A DNA stretch of 15,623 bases from TMED14 sp041158165 (GTDB lineage Bacteria; Bacteroidota; Bacteroidia; Flavobacteriales; Schleiferiaceae): positions 1 to 15,623 of the forward strand of contig JBEBBW010000035.1 in assembly GCA_041158165.1 (NCBI GenBank), read 5' to 3'. This document shows, in pieces, positions 7,730 to 14,203 of this stretch (within the stretch, counting starts at the first letter, position 1; each line of letters starts with the position of its first letter). The position numbers and the translations under genes are program-made. The notes under the pieces are model-generated. The model made no database searches. It was not told where the DNA came from and was given only the letters and a program-made list of their open reading frames with translations.

Positions 7730-8671
7730 ATGAATACGGCCATTCTCGACCTCGGAACGAATACGTTTAATCTTTTGGTGCGGAGCGCCGAAGGCGCCCT
7801 GGTGTTTAGCGATAAGATCGCGGTGCGCTTGGGCGCCGGAGGCTTGCGCGACGGCGTCATCACCCCCGAGGCCGCCGACCGGGCCGTGGCCGCCGTCACG
7901 CAGCATTTAGTGAGCGCGCGCGCCTACGGCGCCGCGCGCAGCCTTGCCTTTGCCACTTCGGCGATGCGGTCCACCGCCAACGGAGCCGAACTCGCCGCCC
8001 GCATCGAGCGCGAGACGGGGCAGCCCGTGAACGTGATCGACGGCGACCAAGAAGCCGCGTTCATCGCCGAAGGCGTCGGCCAAGCGTGGCCCGAGCTGAG
8101 CGAGCGCCACCTCATCATGGACATCGGAGGAGGCAGTACCGAATTCATCGTTCGCGAAGCAGGCCAAAACCTGTGGTACGCCAGCTACCCCCTTGGGGTA
8201 ACTCGGTTGGCGGAGCGATTCCTGCCCAGCGACCCCACCACCTCGGACCAGTGGACCGAAATTGACGCCCACGTGAACGAGACGCTCGAGCCCCTTTGGG
8301 CGGCGCTTGAACGCTTCCCGTGCGAAATTTTACTCGGCTCCAGTGGGTCCTTCGACACCCTGTACAACGTGACGGCCCACCGAATTGGTAGTCCGGAACT
8401 CGCCCTAGGTCAGGCCCGCGCGGAGTTCGCCCTCGACGCCTGGCCCGGCACGTCGCGGGCAGTACAGCAAGCCACGACTGAGGCACGACTTTTGATGCCT
8501 GGAATGCTCGCCATGCGGGCCGAAACCTTGCACTTGAGTGCTCGGCAAATTGACCTAGTTTTGGCCCGACTTAATGCCCGCCGCATGCTCCTAAGCGGCT
8601 ACGCCTTGAAAGAAGGTGTGTGGAGCAGCATTCAAGACCCCAATAGCCCATGGCGCGCATACTGCTGGTAG
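7730..8671 (+). CDS. ppx: Ppx/GppA-family phosphatase (exopolyphosphatase-like)
   Basis: A 313-residue member of the ASKHA fold family that includes exopolyphosphatase and guanosine pentaphosphate phosphohydrolase. Family motifs: phosphate-1 loop AILDLGTNTFNLLV (4-17), AFATSAMRSTANG (about 75-87), VIDGDQEAAFIAEGV (about 99-113), phosphate-2 loop DIGGGSTEFIV (131-141), GVTRLAERF (about 157-165) and the adenosine-loop-like LLGSSGSFDTLYN (about 202-214). It lacks the C-terminal HD-like domains of the roughly 500-residue E. coli Ppx, so it is the short form common in Bacteroidota. Whether it acts on polyphosphate or pppGpp cannot be told. I start at ATG 7730, where DLGTNTFNLL is at the usual distance; GTG 7715 and ATG 7718 would add only a few residues. 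The last 22 bases overlap the response regulator gene in another frame. Confidence 0.9.
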   Translation: MNTAILDLGTNTFNLLVRSAEGALVFSDKIAVRLGAGGLRDGVITPEAADRAVAAVTQHLVSARAYGAARSLAFATSAMRSTANGAELAARIERETGQPVNVIDGDQEAAFIAEGVGQAWPELSERHLIMDIGGGSTEFIVREAGQNLWYASYPLGVTRLAERFLPSDPTTSDQWTEIDAHVNETLEPLWAALERFPCEILLGSSGSFDTLYNVTAHRIGSPELALGQARAEFALDAWPGTSRAVQQATTEARLLMPGMLAMRAETLHLSARQIDLVLARLNARRMLLSGYALKEGVWSSIQDPNSPWRAYCW

Positions 8672-9795
8672 AAGACGAAAAAGCAATTCGCAACGTGCTG
8701 CGAAACATTCTGATTAACGAGGATCCGAAGCACGAAATCGACGAAGCCGAAGACGGCGACCAAGGCATTGAGGCGCTCGACGCGTCGAGCTACGACCTCG
8801 TCTTGTGCGACATTAAAATGCCCAAGCGCGACGGCCTTGAAGTGCTGGCCCACGCCATGAAGCTGTACGGCGACACCCCGTTTGTGATGATTAGCGGCCA
8901 CGGCGACTTGGACACGGCCGTGGGCTGCATTCGAAGCGGAGCCTACGACTACATCGCCAAGCCGCCCGACCTCAACCGGCTGATCACTACGATTCGACAG
9001 GCCCTGGACCGCAAGAAGTTGGTCGCCGAAAACCAGCGCCTGCGCAAGAAAGTCGACAAAAAGTTTGAAATGGTGGGCGAGTCCACGGCGCTGGAACAGG
9101 TGCGCGAAGTCCTTGAAAAAGTGGCTCCGACCGACGCTCGAGTGCTCATTACCGGCCCTAACGGAAGCGGCAAAGAAATCGTCGCCAACCAAATCCACCA
9201 GCGCTCGGCCCGTTCGCGCCAAGCATTTGTTGAGGTGAACTGCGCGGCCATTCCGTCTGAACTCATTGAATCAGAGCTATTTGGCCACGTTAAAGGGTCG
9301 TTCACCAGCGCGATCAAAGACCGCAAGGGCCAATTTGAGTTGGCCGACGGCGGCACCCTCTTTCTCGACGAAATCGGCGACATGAGTTTGTCGGCTCAAG
9401 CCAAGGTGCTGCGCGCCCTGCAAGAAAACTGCATTACCCCGGTGGGCAGCGGCAAGTCCATTTCGGTGAATGTGCGCGTGCTCGCCGCGACCAACAAGGA
9501 CCTCAAGGCCGAGATTGCCGCAGGCCGATTCCGCGAAGATTTGTACCACCGCCTGAGCGTGATTGTGATCGAGGTTCCGCCCTTGAACGAGCGGCGCGAC
9601 GACATTCCGCTCTTGGTGGAGCACTTCCTGGGCCAGCTTGACGGCGCAGCCAAGAAGGTGAGCCCCGAGGCCATGGCCTACCTGCAGCAGATGGATTGGT
9701 CGGGCAACGTTCGCCAGCTGCGCAACGTCGTAGAGCGCCTCCACATTCTTGGCGGAAATCCGATCAGCGGAAGCGACGCGGAACGCTACGCGTAA
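8650..9795 (+). CDS. Sigma-54-type response regulator (receiver + AAA+), lacking a DNA-binding domain
   Basis: A 381-residue NtrC-like regulator. The receiver domain (1-120) has the acidic pair E8/D9, phospho-acceptor Asp54 in LVLCDIKMPK, Ser82 in MISGHGD, and Lys104. A short coiled linker (120-138) leads to the AAA+ domain: Walker A GPNGSGKE (169-176), sigma-54 contact loop GSFTSA (216-221; classical GAFTGA), Walker B GGTLFLDEIGD (234-244), AATNKDL (279-285), FREDLYHRL (294-302) and the sensor II region GNVRQLRNVVERL (352-364). It ends 17 residues later in GSDAERYA, with no Fis-type helix-turn-helix. The same ending occurs in related Bacteroidota proteins as I recall them, so this is probably the native form and not a truncation. 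The opposite-strand MATE gene starts its stop codon at the next base, leaving no room for a lost domain. No cognate histidine kinase is in the window. Confidence 0.93.
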   Translation: MARILLVEDEKAIRNVLRNILINEDPKHEIDEAEDGDQGIEALDASSYDLVLCDIKMPKRDGLEVLAHAMKLYGDTPFVMISGHGDLDTAVGCIRSGAYDYIAKPPDLNRLITTIRQALDRKKLVAENQRLRKKVDKKFEMVGESTALEQVREVLEKVAPTDARVLITGPNGSGKEIVANQIHQRSARSRQAFVEVNCAAIPSELIESELFGHVKGSFTSAIKDRKGQFELADGGTLFLDEIGDMSLSAQAKVLRALQENCITPVGSGKSISVNVRVLAATNKDLKAEIAAGRFREDLYHRLSVIVIEVPPLNERRDDIPLLVEHFLGQLDGAAKKVSPEAMAYLQQMDWSGNVRQLRNVVERLHILGGNPISGSDAERYA

Positions 9796-11133
9796 CTAGT
9801 TTCTCGATTCAAGCACCGCGAGCCGGCGGTAAAAGCGCCAGGTCATGCCGCCCGCCGCTACGGTGAGTCCGAGAGCCAAGGCAATCCACACGCCAACGGC
9901 GCCCCAGTCGAAGTAGGTTCCAATGACCCATTCCAAGGGCAAGGCCACGATGTAGTAGGCCACAAAGGTGAAGATTGTCGGGATTTTCACGTCCTGAATT
10001 CCGCGGAGTGCGCCCAGGGCGGTCGCCTGCATTCCGTCGGAGATTTGGAAGAGGGTCGCCACGATGAGGAGCTGGCCCGCCAAGCGCGCCACGCCCACCT
10101 CGTCGGTGTAGAGAAAGGGAAAGACGTTGCGGCCAAAGAGAAAGGCCAGGCCCGTGAACGTCATGAACAGGACCGTAAGGGTAAACAGGCTGGTCGCAGC
10201 GTCGCGCGCCGCGGCATGGTCGCGCTGCCCGAGGTACTGGCCAATGCGGATGGTGGCGGCAGCCCCAAGGCCTGTGGCCGCCATGTAGCTGATGCTCGCC
10301 AAGCTGATGGCCACTTGGTGGGCGGCAAGGGCTTCTGCCCCGTAGGTTCCAATGATCCAGGCCGAGAGCGCAAAGGCTGAAACCTCAAAGATGTACTGAA
10401 ATCCGGTGGGCACGCCAAGCTTCAGCAGCGCCCAAACGCGGTAGACGGTCACGCGGGCGGCAGTCCACACTTCGCGGTCAATGATTCCGCGCCGAAAAAG
10501 GTGGAGGTACATGCCCCCGGCCATGTAGACGCGCGCGATGAGGGTCGCAACGCCGGCCCCCGTCATGCCCCACTCAGGAAAGCCAAACCAGCCATAAATC
10601 AGGAGCGCATTGAGCACAATGTTCAGGGAGTTGCCGATCAGGCTCAGGCGCATCGGCACCTTGGTCTCGCCCATGCCCTCGAGGTACTGCTTGCCGGCCA
10701 TGAAGAACATAAAGGGCAGGTAGCTGAGCGAGACGACGAAAAAGTAGGCGCGGTAGGCCTCGAGCACGCGCGGATCTTGACCCGTTTGCTCGGCACCCCA
10801 GGCCATGGCGTAGGCCATGAAGGTCATGACGACTGCGGCTGCGAGGTTGACCACCACGGCATTTTTAAGGAGCTGCTGGCCCTTGGCCTTGCGGCGCTGA
10901 CCGTGGGCGTGGGCGACGAGCGGGGTAAGCCCGTAGGCCATTCCGATGCCAAACACCAGCGGAACCGACAGAATGCTGTTCGCCAGCGAAACCGCGGCCA
11001 ACGGTATGTAGCCGAGGCGCCCCACCATGACGGAATCGGCCACCGACGCCGCAATGTGGCCCACCTGACCGGCGACCACAGGAAGGGCGAGCGGCGCGTT
11101 TAGGCGCCACTGAAGTCGGTTCCAGAAACGCAT
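9796..11133 (-). CDS. MATE-family efflux transporter, NorM-like
   Basis: A 445-residue polytopic inner-membrane protein with about 12 hydrophobic segments arranged as two six-helix halves, the size and pattern of MATE cation/drug antiporters. Recognisable stretches are LALPVVAGQVGHIAASVADS (helix 1 and the following turn; the family's VDTIMVG motif appears as ADSVMVGRLG, about 32-41), GIGMAYGLTPLVAHAHGQR (about 62-80), KQYLEGMGETKVPM (about 149-162) and NIVLNALLIYGWFGFPEWGMTGAG (about 172-195). The second half opens with GVPTGFQYIFEVSAF. It would export organic cations or toxic compounds using a sodium or proton gradient; the substrate is unknown. It starts at ATG 11133, only 6 bases after the stop of the small acidic-protein gene, so the two form an operon. 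Its stop is directly adjacent to that of the convergent regulator gene. Confidence 0.93.
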   Translation of the reverse strand: MRFWNRLQWRLNAPLALPVVAGQVGHIAASVADSVMVGRLGYIPLAAVSLANSILSVPLVFGIGMAYGLTPLVAHAHGQRRKAKGQQLLKNAVVVNLAAAVVMTFMAYAMAWGAEQTGQDPRVLEAYRAYFFVVSLSYLPFMFFMAGKQYLEGMGETKVPMRLSLIGNSLNIVLNALLIYGWFGFPEWGMTGAGVATLIARVYMAGGMYLHLFRRGIIDREVWTAARVTVYRVWALLKLGVPTGFQYIFEVSAFALSAWIIGTYGAEALAAHQVAISLASISYMAATGLGAAATIRIGQYLGQRDHAAARDAATSLFTLTVLFMTFTGLAFLFGRNVFPFLYTDEVGVARLAGQLLIVATLFQISDGMQATALGALRGIQDVKIPTIFTFVAYYIVALPLEWVIGTYFDWGAVGVWIALALGLTVAAGGMTWRFYRRLAVLESRN

Positions 11134-11139
11134 TAAGGC

Positions 11140-11376
11140 TTAGTCTTCGAGGTCTTCGTAGCGGTCGACTTCGCGCTGGTAGAATGCCTGAGCTTCGCCG
11201 AGCAACTTGGCCATTTCGTCGGTCAAGTCGGCCTCGTCTTCGCCGTCGACGTCGTCGAGCCATTCAATCTCGTCGGTGTCGAGGTCCATGACAAAGCGCG
11301 GAAACTCCGTGTGAATCAGGTAGACGCTTTCGGGGTGGTCGGTGTTGTCGCCAACAAGAAACTTGGGGATGGCCAT
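11140..11376 (-). CDS. Small acidic conserved protein of unknown function, upstream of the MATE gene
   Basis: A 78-residue protein with no recognised function. It begins MAIPKFLVGDNTDHPESVYL, followed by IHTEFPRFVMDLDTDEIEWL and a strongly acidic stretch (DDVDGEDEADLTDE, about 41-54), and ends in a predicted helix with QREVDRYEDLED. Twenty-five of the 78 residues are Asp or Glu. I recall similar small proteins annotated as hypothetical across Bacteroidota (start IPKF, then HTEYPRF and a DEIEW-like core), which supports the ATG at 11376. A longer in-frame reading to 11538 would overlap the divergent glycosyltransferase gene, so I reject it. No signal peptide or membrane segment is seen; it is likely cytoplasmic. 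Position 6 bases upstream of the MATE gene implies cotranscription, but this does not reveal its role. Confidence 0.8.
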   Translation of the reverse strand: MAIPKFLVGDNTDHPESVYLIHTEFPRFVMDLDTDEIEWLDDVDGEDEADLTDEMAKLLGEAQAFYQREVDRYEDLED

Positions 11377-11402
11377 AGCTGCAGGGAGTTCGTTGATTCC
11401 CC

Positions 11403-11410
11403 CGAAGGTA
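11403..11410 (-). promoter_or_regulatory. Possible -7 promoter box for the small protein-MATE unit
   Basis: The minus strand reads TACCTTCG, one mismatch from TAnnTTTG, 26 bases before the ATG at 11376. No -33 element is evident. Confidence 0.35.
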
Positions 11411-11424
11411 CGCCGCCGCCGCAG

Positions 11425-11432
11425 TACATTTA
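11425..11432 (+). promoter_or_regulatory. Possible -7 promoter box for the double glycosyltransferase
   Basis: TACATTTA matches TAnnTTTG at all but the last base. Only 4 bases separate it from the GTG start at 11437, so transcription from it would give a leaderless or nearly leaderless message. It faces away from the minus-strand box at 11403-11410. Confidence 0.4.
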
Positions 11433-11436
11433 GCCC

Positions 11437-13602
11437 GTGAAGCTGCTTTTTTTCGCCCGAAAAAGCCTTTGGGCGCAGCCCGGGGGCGACACCGTGCAGG
11501 TGGAGCAGACTGCAGCCGCCCTCGCCCGCCGGGGCCATGTGGTGCGCGTGGTGACCGAAACGTCTGAGTTGCAGCGAGCCCTAGCCACAGAAGGCCCATA
11601 TGACGTGCTTCACTCCATCAACTTGGGCCGTTGGGCCGACCAGATTCCGTGCCTTGGGGCGCGCCGTGCTTTTCCGGCGATGCGCTGGGTGGTCAGCAGC
11701 GTGCTGGTCGACTACGGAGCCTACGACGCCCGACGGGTGCCAGGGGCTTCGGCGGTTCCGAGCGGAATTTTCGAAGCGTTTAAAGCGTTGGTCCGAGCCG
11801 CCCGAGGCCAGGATCGCTGGCCGGGATGGCGCATTCTTCGCCCTGCGAAGCTGTCTACCGAGCTCGCCTGGAGCGCAGACGCCCTGGTAAGCACCACCGA
11901 AGCCGAGGCGGAGCTGTTGCGTCGCCGTTGGGACCTGGGCGCCAGTGTGTTCACTGTGGGGCCCGGCGCAGACCACTTGCCACTACTACCCCGGCCTGCC
12001 GGCCAGGTTCGCCGCGGATGGCTGCTACCCGCGCGGATCGAGGGCCTGAAGAACCAAGTCTTTGCCCTTGAACTTTGGGAGCGCCTTGCCCGACACGGGT
12101 TTACCGAACCGCTTCGGCTTTACGGCGACGCCGCACCCAACCACGGCCGCTACCGCCGTGCCGTGGAGCGCGCCCTTCGGTCGGCACGTGCCGCCGGAGC
12201 CGACGTAGAATGGCTACCTCGGTTGGAGCCCGCCGAGCTCGCCGCCGCCTACGGCGCGGCTCGCGGCGTGCTCGTGCCCTCCCTGTTTGAAACCTACGGC
12301 CTCACCGTGGCCGAAGCCCGACGCGCCGGCTGCCAGGTGGTGGCCGCCCCCGGAGTCGCAGGCGCCGCCGAATGGGGAGACGAAGTAAGGACGGTAGCCT
12401 TGAACCTTGACGCGTGGGAAGCCGCCGTGCGCGCCGCCGAGGCCCAGGCCGACGCGGAACTGAAGTCAGACCTTGCTCCCCACCGCACCTGGGACCGCGC
12501 CGCGGACGCCCTCGAAAACATCTACCTCGGACTCCGAGGCCGCGTGGCGATCACGGGGTCCCGCGGACTGCCCAACCGCTACGGCGGCTACGAAGAACTC
12601 GTCGACCATCTGGCGCGCGGCCTGGCGGCGCGCGGCTGGCGCGTCGACGTGGCGACCTCGTCGACCCATCCCGTTCGCGAATGGCAGCACCCCGGGGTTC
12701 GGCGCCGCGTCCACCTTGATCCCGAGCCCTGGATGGGTTCCGCCGGACAGTTCGTGTACGACCTGCTGAGCTTGCGCGACGCCGCGCGGCAGCGGCACGA
12801 CGTTCACCTCACCCTCGGGACGACCTCGAGCGCACCCTGGCTGGCCGTCAAGGGATTGCGCGGAAGCGCTCCGCTCGCCGTGCACCTCGACGGCCTGGAA
12901 TGGATGCGCGGCAAGTATTCGCCCGCCGTGCAGCGCTACCTCAAGTGGGCCGAACGCACTGCGGCTGAGGCCGCCGACCTGCTCGTGGCCGACCATCCTG
13001 AAATGGCGCGCTATGCCGCGCGCTACGCTAAGCCCTGCGCTGAAATCGCCTACGGCGTCGATGATCCCGCGCCGGCCGACGCGACGATCCTAGACCGTTT
13101 TGGACTGCAACCCGGCAGCTACGCCTTGATTATCGCGCGGTTGGTCCCCGAAAACCACGTTCGCTTGGCGGCCGAAGCCCTTAGCCTTCACTGCCCCGTG
13201 GTCGTGGTGGGCCCCACCACCAATCCCGAAGGGCGTGCGCTGGAGGGCCTTGGCAACGTGCAGCTGCTTGGCGCCCAGTTTGATGCCGAGGTGCTTAACG
13301 CGCTCCGCGCTGGCTGTGGGCTGTACGTTCACGGGCATTCGGCGGGCGGAACCAACCCCGGCTTGCTCCAAGCCATGGCCGCGGGCTGCGCCATTGCGGC
13401 CCACGACAACGTCTTTAACCGCGGAATTCTGGGCGAAGCAGCGGCGTACTTCACCGCGACCGAAGCCCACAAAAGCCTTGCTGCCGCTTGGGCAGGCCGG
13501 GACTCCCTTTATCGCGACCACCAAGCGCGACTCGAGCAGGGGTTCCGCTGGCCTGCGGTCGTTGAAGCCTACGATCGGGCACTGCGCGAAGCCAGTCGGT
13601 AG
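11437..13602 (+). CDS. Fused double glycosyltransferase: GT4 domain plus DUF1972/rhamnosyltransferase-like domain
   Basis: A 721-residue protein made of two complete GT-B glycosyltransferases in one frame. The first (about 1-365) opens MKLLFFARKSLWAQPGGDTV, the glycine-rich acceptor-side loop of GT4 enzymes, then shows the donor-side motif RIEGLKNQ (about 199-206) and the EX7E motif with Glu285 and Glu293 in LVPSLFETYGLTVAEA. The second (about 369-721) opens RVAITGSRGLPNRYGGYEEL, the hallmark of DUF1972-type enzymes that include rhamnosyltransferases. It continues with HLDGLEWMRGKYS (about 487-499) and HGHSAGGTNPGLLQAMAAG (near 630-650). Start GTG 11437 places the loop at the usual position. 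The product probably adds two successive sugars to a lipid-linked glycan at the cytoplasmic membrane face. An internal GTG at 12544 could start the second enzyme alone. The domain assignments are firm; sugars and acceptors are unknown. Confidence 0.9.
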   Translation: MKLLFFARKSLWAQPGGDTVQVEQTAAALARRGHVVRVVTETSELQRALATEGPYDVLHSINLGRWADQIPCLGARRAFPAMRWVVSSVLVDYGAYDARRVPGASAVPSGIFEAFKALVRAARGQDRWPGWRILRPAKLSTELAWSADALVSTTEAEAELLRRRWDLGASVFTVGPGADHLPLLPRPAGQVRRGWLLPARIEGLKNQVFALELWERLARHGFTEPLRLYGDAAPNHGRYRRAVERALRSARAAGADVEWLPRLEPAELAAAYGAARGVLVPSLFETYGLTVAEARRAGCQVVAAPGVAGAAEWGDEVRTVALNLDAWEAAVRAAEAQADAELKSDLAPHRTWDRAADALENIYLGLRGRVAITGSRGLPNRYGGYEELVDHLARGLAARGWRVDVATSSTHPVREWQHPGVRRRVHLDPEPWMGSAGQFVYDLLSLRDAARQRHDVHLTLGTTSSAPWLAVKGLRGSAPLAVHLDGLEWMRGKYSPAVQRYLKWAERTAAEAADLLVADHPEMARYAARYAKPCAEIAYGVDDPAPADATILDRFGLQPGSYALIIARLVPENHVRLAAEALSLHCPVVVVGPTTNPEGRALEGLGNVQLLGAQFDAEVLNALRAGCGLYVHGHSAGGTNPGLLQAMAAGCAIAAHDNVFNRGILGEAAAYFTATEAHKSLAAAWAGRDSLYRDHQARLEQGFRWPAVVEAYDRALREASR

Positions 13603-13609
13603 TCGGCGA

Positions 13610-13636
13610 TTTTGTTATTACTTTGTGATAACAAAA
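13610..13636. promoter_or_regulatory. 27-bp palindrome upstream of mazE, probable MazE/MazEF operator
   Basis: Two 12-base arms, TTTTGTTATTAC (13610-13621) and GTGATAACAAAA (13625-13636), are reverse complements except at one position and flank a TTT centre. The palindrome fills most of the 41 bases between the glycosyltransferase stop and the mazE start. AbrB-like antitoxins bind inverted repeats at their own promoters, so autoregulation is the likely role. It has no GC-rich stem and is not a typical terminator. Confidence 0.75.
13618..13625 (+). promoter_or_regulatory. Possible -7 promoter box for mazEF, inside the palindrome
   Basis: TTACTTTG has one mismatch to TAnnTTTG and lies at the centre of the palindrome, 18 bases before the mazE ATG. 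A repressor on the palindrome would block it directly. No clear -33 element is seen. Confidence 0.4.
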
Positions 13637-13643
13637 CAGCATT

Positions 13644-13886
13644 ATGGAACTCCCCATCGTATCCATTGGCAATTCCAAGGGAATTCGCTTGCCTAAATCG
13701 GTACTCGCGCAGTACGGCATCACGGAATTCGTGGAACTCATCTTGGACAAGGGCCAGATCATTCTTCGGCCAAAATCCGCACCGCGAAGTGGATGGGATC
13801 AGGCTTTTGCCCAAATGCATGCCGACGGCGCCGACGCCCTCCTGCTGCCCGAAAATCTTGACAACGACCTCCTCGAGGAATGGTAG
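13644..13886 (+). CDS. mazE: MazE-family antitoxin, AbrB-type DNA-binding protein
   Basis: An 80-residue antitoxin that would bind and neutralise the MazF toxin encoded next and, with it, repress the operon. The N-terminal half is an AbrB/MazE swapped-hairpin DNA-binding domain: VSIGNSKGIRLPKSVLAQYG (6-25) is the conserved core, followed by VELILDKGQIILRPK (31-45). The C-terminal part (LLLPENLDNDLLEEW, 66-80) is acidic with a terminal Trp, the type of tail that wraps around MazF. It starts at ATG 13644, 7 bases beyond the palindrome. It overlaps mazF by 7 bases (13880-13886), in keeping with coupled synthesis of antitoxin then toxin. Length and order are standard for the family. It sits between two polysaccharide genes, with no other mobile signature around it. 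Confidence 0.92.
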   Translation: MELPIVSIGNSKGIRLPKSVLAQYGITEFVELILDKGQIILRPKSAPRSGWDQAFAQMHADGADALLLPENLDNDLLEEW

Positions 13887-14203
13887 TCCGTCAGTACGAG
13901 GTGTTTTGGGTTAACCTCGACCCCACGGTCGGAAGCGAAATTCAAAAAACGCGGCCGTGTGTGGTGCTGAGTCCCGACGAAATGAACCGGCACCTTCAAA
14001 CCTTGATCGTGGCACCGCTCACGCGCACCAGCAAAGCCTATCCCAGTCGGGTTTCGGTGGCCATTGGTGCCCAGGCCGCATGGGTGGTACTCGACCAACT
14101 TCGCACCGTCGATCGACGCCGATTGGGCCAGAGCATGGGGGCGCTCCGAACCCCTGAGATTAAAAAAATCAAGTCGGTGCTTTCGGAGATGCTCGTCGGC
14201 TAA
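13880..14203 (+). CDS. mazF: MazF-family mRNA interferase toxin
   Basis: A 107-residue endoribonuclease toxin of the PemK/MazF family that cleaves single-stranded mRNA at short specific sequences when not bound by MazE. Family features are complete: YEVFWVNLDPTVGSEIQKTRP (6-26) gives the first strands and the loop with the catalytic Arg25, CVVLSPDEMNRHLQTLIVAPLTR (27-49) gives the core strands with Thr48 in the conserved catalytic position, and YPSRVSV then AAWVVLDQLRTVDRRRLGQ (residues 85 and on belong to the conserved dimer/RNA region). It therefore looks active. The ATG at 13880 overlaps the last codons of mazE. Its TAA (14201-14203) overlaps the stop of the convergent sugar transferase by three bases. 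The cleavage sequence cannot be predicted from this sequence. Confidence 0.93.
   Translation: MVVRQYEVFWVNLDPTVGSEIQKTRPCVVLSPDEMNRHLQTLIVAPLTRTSKAYPSRVSVAIGAQAAWVVLDQLRTVDRRRLGQSMGALRTPEIKKIKSVLSEMLVG

Noticed and set aside
8650..9795. Considered the response regulator as frameshifted or truncated
   Set aside because: The end matches what I recall for the Bacteroidota short form and the convergent MATE gene begins at the next base, so no remnant of a helix-turn-helix is present.
11377..11538. N-terminal extension of the small acidic protein to 11538
   Set aside because: It would run antisense over the start of the glycosyltransferase gene; the sequence before MAIPKF is not conserved-looking.
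13610..13636. Considered as a rho-independent terminator for the double glycosyltransferase
   Set aside because: The stem is AT-rich, the loop is three bases, and the position directly before mazE with a promoter-like centre fits an operator better.
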